Source of the DNA: UBA7446 sp049596455
GTDB lineage: Bacteria > Bacteroidota > Bacteroidia > Flavobacteriales > Flavobacteriaceae
Assembly: GCA_049596455.1 (NCBI GenBank)
Contig: JBMYLP010000019.1
Location: forward strand, 1-9,077
Length of the DNA stretch: 9,077 nucleotides
Direction: 5' to 3'
The position numbers were made by a program, and so were the translations under genes. The notes under the pieces are model-generated. The model was not told the DNA's origin and ran no database searches. It was given only the letters and a program-made list of their open reading frames with translations. Shown one piece after another: positions 1 to 5,271 of this stretch (within the stretch, counting starts at the first letter, position 1; each line of letters begins with the position of its first letter).

Positions 1-32
1 GGCAATTCTAAACCTAAAATCAATTCGCCTAA

Positions 33-314
33 GGGCTCACTACTGAAACCTTTTCTAATGCACTAGGAAGTGCACATTCCGATTGGAAATGGCAATCCGA
101 TGGGCTTGAAGCCACTTTTATTTTTCCCGACTTTAAAGCTGCTTTTGCCTTTATGACACAGGTGGCAGTAGCAGCGGAACGCATGCACCATCATCCCGAT
201 TGGCAAAACAGTTACAACAATGTTAACGTTCGGCTATTTACACACGACCAAAATGCCGTTACTGACCTTGACATCACTCTCGCCAAAGAAATAAGTGCCT
301 TGGCAATAAATTGA
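33..314 (+). CDS. phhB: Pterin-4a-carbinolamine dehydratase, 5' end missing or disrupted
   Basis: The family dehydrates 4a-hydroxytetrahydrobiopterin, recycling the pterin cofactor of aromatic amino acid hydroxylases such as phenylalanine hydroxylase; it is a small cytoplasmic protein of about 95-110 residues. Reading the frame that ends at TGA 312-314 gives the family signature: DWKWQ, then FIFPDFKAAFAFM, then the active-site stretch HHHPDW followed by YNNVNVRLFTH and a final LAKEISALAIN. Compared with the usual pattern (HHP, Y-N-V, L-TH, T-D, LA) only the very N-terminus is lacking. The frame is closed by TAA at 30-32, and there is no ATG, GTG or TTG between that stop and residue F40; the first in-frame ATG is at 153-155, inside the fold. 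The true start may lie in another frame (frame 1 is open from base 1 to 60), which would mean a one-base indel near the GGG at 33-35, either real or an assembly error. Coordinates given are the stop-to-stop homologous part. Family sure; intact status unsure. Confidence 0.72.
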   Translation, partial: GLTTETFSNALGSAHSDWKWQSDGLEATFIFPDFKAAFAFMTQVAVAAERMHHHPDWQNSYNNVNVRLFTHDQNAVTDLDITLAKEISALAIN

Positions 315-493
315 ATTTACACTAAAGTCAAACGAAATGGTTTAACGCTTCTAGTGTTGTAGCCTGCCTGAACATTTTACGATTTGTTAACCTAAATAAT
401 TCCTTTTTTACAGATTAGCAATAGGGAAGTGACTAAATTACCATGTAGATATATTGTAGAGATTTAAATTTATAATTCAATAATTGTGTCATT

Positions 494-501
494 TATATTT
501 G
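494..501 (+). promoter_or_regulatory. Candidate Bacteroidota -7 box upstream of the first T9SS protein gene
   Basis: TATATTTG matches the Bacteroidota -7 consensus TAnnTTTG exactly. It ends 15 bases before the ATG at 517, which would give a very short leader. No TTG is present at the usual -33 spacing, and the region is AT-rich, so a chance match is possible. Confidence 0.35.
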
Positions 502-516
502 AATAAATTTAAAATT

Positions 517-2178
517 ATGAAACAATTATATATAATTATAGCAACATTGTTTGTTGTTACTTTTTCAAATTCTCAAGATATCAATTTGACTGTAACGGTT
601 CCTGATGGTACCACGGCAGTAAGGCTTACAGGTCCTTGGTGGAATTGGGATCCTAATGGTGGCCCAGAAGCAACCGACAATGGTGATAATACATGGACTG
701 TTACTATGGCCGCGCCAACGGAAAACATGGAATATCTATGGGTTGTAGATGGTGTACAAGAAAGCTTAGTGGCTAGCGCTGGTGGTGGTGGCTGTACAGT
801 TAGAATTGATGCAGGCGAGCTTATTACAGATTACAACATCTATGCTAACCGTGTTTGGGTACAATCTGTAGGTGGAGATGTTTTAGATAATGCCTATGGA
901 ACTTGCTCTTTTGTAACTTCAACTGATTTTGAAAATGACGGATCAATTAGAGGTTGGACAGGTGTGGGAGATGCTAATACAACAGACACTAACGTTGCGG
1001 CATTATCGCGTGCAACTACAGGTGGAAACCCAGATGGAGCTCTTTCGTTGTTTGCAAATAACCCTGACGAAGCCGGTAAAAACTATCAATTTCAAGTTAC
1101 TGATGCTGACTACAATTATTTTAGTGGTGCATCTTTAAACGTAAGTTTTCAAGCAAAGGGAGATTTAGTAGGTGTTGGAGTGCATTTTGTTGTAAATTCA
1201 ACTAGAAATGATGATTTACAAGCACAAGGTCTTAACAACAATACTTGGACAGATTATTCTTTCGACATTCCTGTATCGCCAACTGGAGCTACTGATGATT
1301 TAGTTCTGAGATTCGAGATGGCTGCCGGTGCTTTCTCTGGAGCAGGAGGTACATTACTGATTGACAATTTAACCTTAACGACGTCTGGAACAGCAAGCGA
1401 ACCTGCTGCACCAACTGATGCGCCAACTACTCCTCCAACTCGTGATGCTGCAGATGTAATTTCAATTTATGGAGAAGCTTATGGAGCGGCTGTAGGTCTT
1501 AACGCTGTAGGTTGGGATGGTGGTTCTGATACAACAGAGGAAACAATTGCAGGAAATGCTGTTTTGAAAACCACCTTTGCTGATTTCATTGGATTTGATT
1601 TAGGTAGTGAAATTGATGCATCAGATATGACTCACATGCATCTTGACATCTGGATTTCAGATGCTTTTGCTGGTGGACAAGTTTTCAAACCTACTTTTTC
1701 GAATTGGGGTGGAGATGGTTCTGCCGAAACTGATAAGTTTGAATACCTTTATGAAGTTGGAGCAACTGATGCTGAAAGCTGGGTATCTCTCGACCTACCA
1801 TTTAGCGATTGGACTTTATTAAGTGGGGCTGGTTCTGATGGTAGAGCAAACTTGAAACAATTTTTGATTGCAGTTGCAGGTACACTTAACACTGTTTATA
1901 TAGATAATATTTATTTATATAAATCTGCCACGGCTTCTATTAATGATTTAGAAAGCACATTTAGTGTTTATCCTAACCCGGTTCAAAACACGCTTAACGT
2001 AAGCGCAGGTGCTACCATAGATAATGTAAGTATCTTTGATCTTACGGGTCGTCAAGTGTTGCGTGCTACACCAAACGCTGCTGCGTTTAGCTTAGATGTG
2101 GCTGACCTCAACAAAGGGCTATACCTTATTTCATTAAAAGCTGGTGACCAAGAAATGATAACCAAGTTAGTGAAGTAA
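517..2178 (+). CDS. Secreted multi-module T9SS cargo protein with carbohydrate-binding-like domains
   Basis: A 553-residue exported protein. Residues 1-20 form a signal peptide (basic MKQ, hydrophobic core, SNSQ before the cleavage site). Residues about 21-128 form a beta-rich module with an aromatic GPWWNWDP patch and a DNTWTVTM strand, resembling starch-binding or E-set-like surface modules. Residues about 130-290 (TDFENDGSIRGW to LLIDNLTL) look like a jelly-roll carbohydrate-binding module. A Pro/Thr-rich linker (about 291-309) leads to a third beta-sandwich (about 310-470, AADVISIYGEAY to YIDNIYLY), and residues 480-553 are a type A T9SS sorting domain (YPNP, FDLTGR, LNKGLY, final KLVK). 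The only two cysteines, C93 and C130, could form a disulfide. No glycosidase catalytic motif is visible, so a binding role for polysaccharide is inferred. The reading frame runs back to a TTG at 484, but the ATG at 517 directly precedes the signal peptide and is the better start. The third module plus tail recurs in the next gene. Secretion by T9SS is confident; ligand unknown. Confidence 0.85.
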   Translation: MKQLYIIIATLFVVTFSNSQDINLTVTVPDGTTAVRLTGPWWNWDPNGGPEATDNGDNTWTVTMAAPTENMEYLWVVDGVQESLVASAGGGGCTVRIDAGELITDYNIYANRVWVQSVGGDVLDNAYGTCSFVTSTDFENDGSIRGWTGVGDANTTDTNVAALSRATTGGNPDGALSLFANNPDEAGKNYQFQVTDADYNYFSGASLNVSFQAKGDLVGVGVHFVVNSTRNDDLQAQGLNNNTWTDYSFDIPVSPTGATDDLVLRFEMAAGAFSGAGGTLLIDNLTLTTSGTASEPAAPTDAPTTPPTRDAADVISIYGEAYGAAVGLNAVGWDGGSDTTEETIAGNAVLKTTFADFIGFDLGSEIDASDMTHMHLDIWISDAFAGGQVFKPTFSNWGGDGSAETDKFEYLYEVGATDAESWVSLDLPFSDWTLLSGAGSDGRANLKQFLIAVAGTLNTVYIDNIYLYKSATASINDLESTFSVYPNPVQNTLNVSAGATIDNVSIFDLTGRQVLRATPNAAAFSLDVADLNKGLYLISLKAGDQEMITKLVK

Positions 2179-2205
2179 TCACACAACCACGTTTACTAAC
2201 TATTT

Positions 2206-2234
2206 AAAACCCCGCCAAATGGCGGGGTTTTTTT
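2206..2234 (+). terminator. Strong Rho-independent terminator
   Basis: An 11-base perfect stem, AAAACCCCGCC / GGCGGGGTTTT, with a four-base AAAT loop is followed by further T residues (seven T in all after the GGGG). It starts 28 bases after the stop of the 517-2178 gene and should separate its transcription from the next gene. The A-run on the left arm means it could also work on the opposite strand. Confidence 0.92.
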
Positions 2235-2279
2235 ATGTCCTAAAACAACGCCAGTACCCGCCTTTTTAAAAATTATAGA

Positions 2280-2327
2280 TTATTTAAATAAATTCACTTA
2301 TTTTTTGTTTTGTTATTATTTAAATAA
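2280..2327. repeat. Two copies of the palindrome TTATTTAAATAA, 36 bases apart
   Basis: The 12-base self-complementary word TTATTTAAATAA lies at 2280-2291 and again at 2316-2327; the second copy extends to a 14-base perfect palindrome at 2315-2328. Both sit between the terminator and the second T9SS protein gene, roughly 110-160 bases before its ATG. They could be binding sites for a dimeric regulator, but the DNA here is very AT-rich, so chance is a serious alternative. Confidence 0.4.
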
Positions 2328-2352
2328 TTTTCAGTCATTTTTATTAAAAATT

Positions 2353-2370
2353 TATAGGTATTGTATAGGT
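2353..2370 (+). promoter_or_regulatory. Tandem TATAGGT heptamers at 11-base spacing, possible operator
   Basis: TATAGGT occurs at 2353-2359 and 2364-2370, so the copies are 11 bases apart, about one helical turn, which would place them on one face of the DNA about 70-85 bases before the ATG at 2438. This is a typical geometry for a tandem regulator site. No known regulator is recognised; this is a candidate only. Confidence 0.3.
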
Positions 2371-2437
2371 TTTAATCCGAATATCATAATATAAATGTGC
2401 TTACATTGGGTACATATAAATTTAAAACCCATTTACC

Positions 2438-3265
2438 ATGAAATATATTTTTACTTTTATAATAGCGCTATGTGCTACCGTTACTTTTGGGCAGCCTACT
2501 GCTGGACCAACTGCTCCAACTGAACCCGCAGCAAGTGTCCTTTCACTTTTTAGTGATGCATACACAGACGTAACTGTTGATACTTGGAGAACGCCATGGT
2601 CTGATGGAACTTTAACAGAAGAAGCTATCTCGGGTGATAATGTTAAAAAATACACAGACTTAGACTTTGTTGGTGTCGAGACTGTTGGCGCAAACCTCGT
2701 TGATGCATCAGGTTATGCATATATTCACTTTGATGCATACACAACCAATGCAACTGCGTATGCACTTAAGCTAGTAGATTTTGGGGCTAATGAAGCTTGG
2801 GGCGACGGGGTCGGCAACGCCGGCGGGGATGATACTGAACATGAAATAGAAATTGCTAGTCCGTCTCAAAATACATGGAACAGCCACCATATTGCATTGG
2901 CAGATTTTACCGGTTTAACAAATAGAGATAATTTGGCGCAGTATATTTTTTCAGCAGATCCTAAGCAAACCGTGACGTTATATATTGATAACGTTTATTT
3001 TCACAACAATGCTGCATTATTATCAGCAAAGGATGTTTCATCTGAATTTTCAGCATACCCCAACCCATTTTCAAGTCATATTGAAATTAGCGCGGCACAG
3101 GCGGTAGAACAAGTACGTGTATTTGATATTGCTGGAAAAGAAGTATTACGCGCTGCGCCCAACAAAGCGCACTTTAGGCTACACACCGCACACCTAAATA
3201 AAGGCGTTTATATGATGTCTTTGGAGTCTGCTGGTCAAAGCAGCACCGCTAAACTTATAAAGTAG
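2438..3265 (+). CDS. Secreted T9SS cargo protein, single beta-sandwich module
   Basis: A 275-residue exported protein. Residues 1-18 are a signal peptide (MKYIF, hydrophobic core, TFG before Q19). A short Pro/Thr/Ala-rich linker (about 19-30) precedes one beta-sandwich module at about 31-190 (AASVLSLFSDAY, FVGVETVGANLVDASG, LKLVDFGAN, then TLYIDNVYF). Residues about 200-275 are a type A T9SS sorting domain with YPNP at 207-210, FDIAGKEV, LNKGVY and a final KLIK. The linker, module and tail match the C-terminal half of the preceding 553-residue protein in order and in several motifs (AAxVxSxxxxAY, YIDNxYxxxx, YPNP, LRAxPN), pointing to paralogy. In flavobacteria, as I recall, this module often accompanies laminarinase-type enzymes; here no catalytic domain is present, so a binding or accessory role for extracellular polysaccharide is inferred. 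It has its own upstream region after a strong terminator, so it is probably transcribed separately. Confidence 0.83.
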   Translation: MKYIFTFIIALCATVTFGQPTAGPTAPTEPAASVLSLFSDAYTDVTVDTWRTPWSDGTLTEEAISGDNVKKYTDLDFVGVETVGANLVDASGYAYIHFDAYTTNATAYALKLVDFGANEAWGDGVGNAGGDDTEHEIEIASPSQNTWNSHHIALADFTGLTNRDNLAQYIFSADPKQTVTLYIDNVYFHNNAALLSAKDVSSEFSAYPNPFSSHIEISAAQAVEQVRVFDIAGKEVLRAAPNKAHFRLHTAHLNKGVYMMSLESAGQSSTAKLIK

Positions 3266-3314
3266 GATTTAGTACTTTGAACGTTCTCGTTTTTCATGGC
3301 GAGATTTTCATGAT

Positions 3315-3331
3315 CCGAAGCCTTGCTTCGG
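3315..3331. repeat. Seven-base-pair hairpin downstream of the second T9SS gene
   Basis: CCGAAGC (3315-3321) and GCTTCGG (3325-3331) are perfectly complementary around a CTT loop. It lacks a following T-run, so it is unlikely to terminate by itself, but it lies just before the terminator at 3347-3378 and may protect the mRNA 3' end. Confidence 0.55.
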
Positions 3332-3346
3332 GGCGATTTAACCGAG

Positions 3347-3378
3347 AAAAACCCTTTCGCTTTGCGAAGGGGTTTTTT
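3347..3378. terminator. Rho-independent terminator, probably bidirectional, between convergent genes
   Basis: The arms AAAAACCCTTTCGC and GCGAAGGGG plus a T-run pair across a TTT loop with one T-G wobble. Both a left A-run and a right T-run are present, so it can act on the plus-strand T9SS gene and on transcripts of the minus-strand SulP gene that ends at 3581. For the latter it lies about 200 bases past the stop. Confidence 0.85.
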
Positions 3379-3409
3379 AGTTGACTTCGACAGGCTATTT
3401 CGGCAGGTT

Positions 3410-3471
3410 ATTTTCGTTGGAAAATTGTAACAAAAATTGTCAGTTCGAGTGATTTTCGTTAGAAAATTGTA
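3410..3471. repeat. Two 20-base direct repeats with 19/20 identity
   Basis: The words at 3410-3429 and 3452-3471 begin ATTTTCGTT and end GAAAATTGTA, differing only at the tenth base (G versus A). The starts are 42 bases apart. Each copy is itself an imperfect palindrome (ATTTTC against GAAAAT). The second copy is embedded in a longer stretch, 3441-3478, which resembles a repeat that I recall being scattered between genes in flavobacterial genomes; that identification is from memory. Confidence 0.7.
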
Positions 3472-3500
3472 TCGAGAACCATATACACTTCTCGATACAA
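3467..3500. repeat. Perfect 12-base inverted repeat
   Basis: TTGTATCGAGAA (3467-3478) and TTCTCGATACAA (3489-3500) are exact reverse complements separated by ten bases. The left arm overlaps the second direct repeat. It could be two facing copies of the end of one interspersed element or a stable RNA hairpin between convergent genes. No transposase is near. Confidence 0.8.
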
Positions 3501-3532
3501 ATTCCACTCATTCCATTCGTGAAATTCACCTA

Positions 3533-3567
3533 CTTGCAGTAGGCAAGCCTGCTTGCAGTAGGCAAGC
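3533..3567. repeat. Tandem 16-base repeat CTTGCAGTAGGCAAGC, period 19
   Basis: Identical copies lie at 3533-3548 and 3552-3567, separated by CTG. Inside and between copies, GCTTGC and GCAAGC are complementary, so several alternative hairpins can form. The second copy ends 14 bases from the stop codon of the minus-strand SulP gene, so the structure would lie at the very 3' end of its mRNA. No T-run follows on the minus strand, so it is not a classical terminator. Confidence 0.75.
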
Positions 3568-3580
3568 TCCAAGTGACAAC

Positions 3581-5170
3581 TTATGTCAGTGATTGCTGCG
3601 CTTTCCTAAAATTGTCTATCGCCACAAAATAGTCGGGGTCTTCTAGTACGTTTACCTCACAAATTTTTTCTGCTTTTTTAATCAGTTTAATACAGTCTGC
3701 TGAGAGGTGTCTTAAATGAATGTTTTTTCCGTTTTTAAGGTAGCGTTCGGTGAGTTTGTTTATACATTCAATAGCAGATTGATCTACAATGCGTGATTCT
3801 TTAAAATCAACAACCACCTCGTCTGGGTCGTTTTGCACATCAAACTTGCTGTTAAACAATTCAATTGAACCGAAAAATAAGGGGCCATAAATTTCGTAAT
3901 GCTTTACGCCATGTTCGTCAATATGCTTACGCGCACGGATGCGCTTGGCGTTTTCCCAAGCAAACACCAGCGAAGAAACCACCACACCTGCCAACACGGC
4001 AATCGCCAAATCAAATACTACCGTCAGCCCAGTAACCAATACAATCACAATAATATCTGCCTTCGGCACTTTGTTCCAAACGCGGAAGGTACTCCATGCA
4101 AACGTACCGATAACCACCATAAACATCACCCCTACCAGAGCCGCAATAGGAACTTGTTCAATGTAACGCGCCCCAAACAAAATAAAGCCCAGCAATGCTA
4201 CCGCCGCCGTTATGCCCGAAAGGCGTCCACGCCCCCCAGATTTGATGTTAATAATACTTTGTCCAATCATGGCGCAACCGCCCATACCGCCAAAAAAGCC
4301 GTTTACGATATTGCCCAGTCCTTGCGCAGCACACTCGCGATTTCCGCTACCGTGCGAGTCGGTGAGTTCGTCAATAAGGTTTAGGGTCATCAAGGATTCG
4401 ATAAGCCCAATCGCTGCCAAAATACATGCATAAGGGAGGATAAAAAGTAGATTATCATAAGAAACCTCCACAAAAGGAACATGAAAACTTGGGAATCCCG
4501 CCTGAATACTGCTACCGCCATTGGCAACCACAAACGAACGTACCGTTTCGGTTTCCAATCCACCAAAAATCACCAAAAGCGACACCACTACAATTGCCGT
4601 AAGTGCTGCTGGTACTTTTTTGGTCAAAAAAGGAACGCCAAGCATAATACTCATGGTTAGGGCAACCAAGCCCAACATAGTTAACAACGCTGTTCCAGAA
4701 AGCCATTCGCCCTGACTTTTAAACATCCCCAACTGGGACAAGAAAATGACAATCGCCAAGCCATTCACAAAGCCCATCATCACCGAATGCGGAATCATAC
4801 GAACAAATTTTCCCAATCGCAACACACCTGCTGCCACTTGAATCAGTCCGGCTAAAATGAGCGTCACAAACAAAAATTGGAGTCCAGCGGTATCGTTTCC
4901 ACCAATCGCATTGCCTTCGCTTACCAAATGCACCATCACCACTGCCATGGCACCTGTTGCGCCAGAAATCATGCCTGGTCTGCCACCAAAAATCGATGTG
5001 ATAAGCCCCATCATAAATGCCCCATAAAGTCCCACTACGGGCGACACCCCTGCCACAAAAGCAAATGCAACCGCTTCGGGCACAAGTGCCAAAGCTACGG
5101 TCAGCCCAGAAAGAATGTCGTTTTTTATGCTTCCGCCGTTAGTGGAATCAATAAGTCTAAATGGCTTCAT
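3581..5170 (-). CDS. SulP-family anion transporter with C-terminal STAS domain
   Basis: A 529-residue inner-membrane protein. SulP proteins move inorganic anions such as sulfate or bicarbonate, often with Na+ or H+. The N-terminal part carries the family signature (SGLTVALALVPEAVAFAFVAG at 21-41, GLYGAF, then GGRPGMISGATGAMAVV at 62-78), followed by repeated hydrophobic segments up to about residue 405, including GNIVNGFFGGMGGCAMIGQS at 286-305. Residues about 425-520 are a STAS domain with the motif VDQSAIE around 462-468, where anti-sigma antagonists have their D-S-S/T segment. The length is typical. The start ATG (complement of 5168-5170) sits right before the RLIDSTNG amphipathic N-terminus and a 17-base palindrome lies immediately upstream. 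It is divergent from a second SulP gene and the two differ strongly in sequence (PEAVAFA against PQSMAYA; GGRPGMISG against GTSPQLNVG), so they are old paralogues, not a recent duplication. The substrate cannot be told; sulfate and bicarbonate are both possible. Confidence 0.9.
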   Translation of the reverse strand: MKPFRLIDSTNGGSIKNDILSGLTVALALVPEAVAFAFVAGVSPVVGLYGAFMMGLITSIFGGRPGMISGATGAMAVVMVHLVSEGNAIGGNDTAGLQFLFVTLILAGLIQVAAGVLRLGKFVRMIPHSVMMGFVNGLAIVIFLSQLGMFKSQGEWLSGTALLTMLGLVALTMSIMLGVPFLTKKVPAALTAIVVVSLLVIFGGLETETVRSFVVANGGSSIQAGFPSFHVPFVEVSYDNLLFILPYACILAAIGLIESLMTLNLIDELTDSHGSGNRECAAQGLGNIVNGFFGGMGGCAMIGQSIINIKSGGRGRLSGITAAVALLGFILFGARYIEQVPIAALVGVMFMVVIGTFAWSTFRVWNKVPKADIIVIVLVTGLTVVFDLAIAVLAGVVVSSLVFAWENAKRIRARKHIDEHGVKHYEIYGPLFFGSIELFNSKFDVQNDPDEVVVDFKESRIVDQSAIECINKLTERYLKNGKNIHLRHLSADCIKLIKKAEKICEVNVLEDPDYFVAIDNFRKAQQSLT

Positions 5171-5187
5171 CGCTTAAAATTTAAGCG
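5171..5187. promoter_or_regulatory. Perfect palindrome abutting the minus-strand SulP start codon
   Basis: CGCTTAAA (5171-5178) and TTTAAGCG (5180-5187) are exact reverse complements around one central A. The palindrome directly touches the start codon of the 3581-5170 gene and lies between it and the TACTTTTG box at 5189-5196. It could be an operator, or a hairpin that occludes translation initiation. No known regulator is recognised. Confidence 0.5.
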
Positions 5188-5188
5188 G

Positions 5189-5196
5189 CAAAAGTA
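5189..5196 (-). promoter_or_regulatory. Candidate -7 promoter box for the minus-strand SulP gene
   Basis: On the minus strand the bases read TACTTTTG, an exact match to the Bacteroidota consensus TAnnTTTG. The box ends 18 bases before the start codon, so transcription would begin within the adjoining palindrome. No TTG is found at the usual -33 spacing. Confidence 0.5.
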
Positions 5197-5257
5197 ATGT
5201 AATTGAACCGAAGACGTTGAGGGCTGGTTAAATAATCCTGCTTTTTTTAATAAGTAG

Positions 5258-5265
5258 TACTTTTG
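5258..5265 (+). promoter_or_regulatory. Candidate -7 promoter box for the plus-strand SulP/CstB-like unit
   Basis: TACTTTTG again matches TAnnTTTG, and is identical to the box facing the other way at 5189-5196. It ends only six bases before the ATG at 5272, so the transcript would be leaderless or nearly so. A TTG at the -33 spacing is absent. The match overlaps a TTG codon (5263) that extends the reading frame but is not a likely start. Confidence 0.45.
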
Positions 5266-5271
5266 CAATGC

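Noticed and set aside
484..516. TTG at 484 as start of the first T9SS protein
   Set aside because: It would add eleven residues (MCHLYLNKFKI) before a complete signal peptide that begins at ATG 517, and it lies upstream of the candidate -7 box at 494-501.
315..516. Terminator or small RNA between the dehydratase and the first T9SS gene
   Set aside because: The only hairpin seen (AACGCT against AGTGTT near 343-357) is short, uses a wobble pair and has no T-run after it.
3235..3507. A 90-codon minus-strand open frame across the intergenic region
   Set aside because: It runs through the terminator hairpin and the repeat cluster, overlaps the end of the T9SS gene, and has a low-complexity basic composition with no domain; it is a by-product of the repeats.
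3410..3567. CRISPR array
   Set aside because: Only two copies of each repeat, with spacers of 3 or 22 bases and no cas genes; the repeats are of two unrelated kinds.
3899..4433. Several plus-strand open frames of 73-161 codons opposite the minus-strand SulP gene
   Set aside because: Their compositions (His/Asn/Thr-rich or Pro/Ile-rich) are those of antisense readings of membrane-protein codons, and the SulP frame itself is continuous and well conserved.
5263..5271. TTG at 5263 as start of the second SulP protein
   Set aside because: It lies within the TACTTTTG promoter-like box, and ATG 5272 gives the usual SulP N-terminus.
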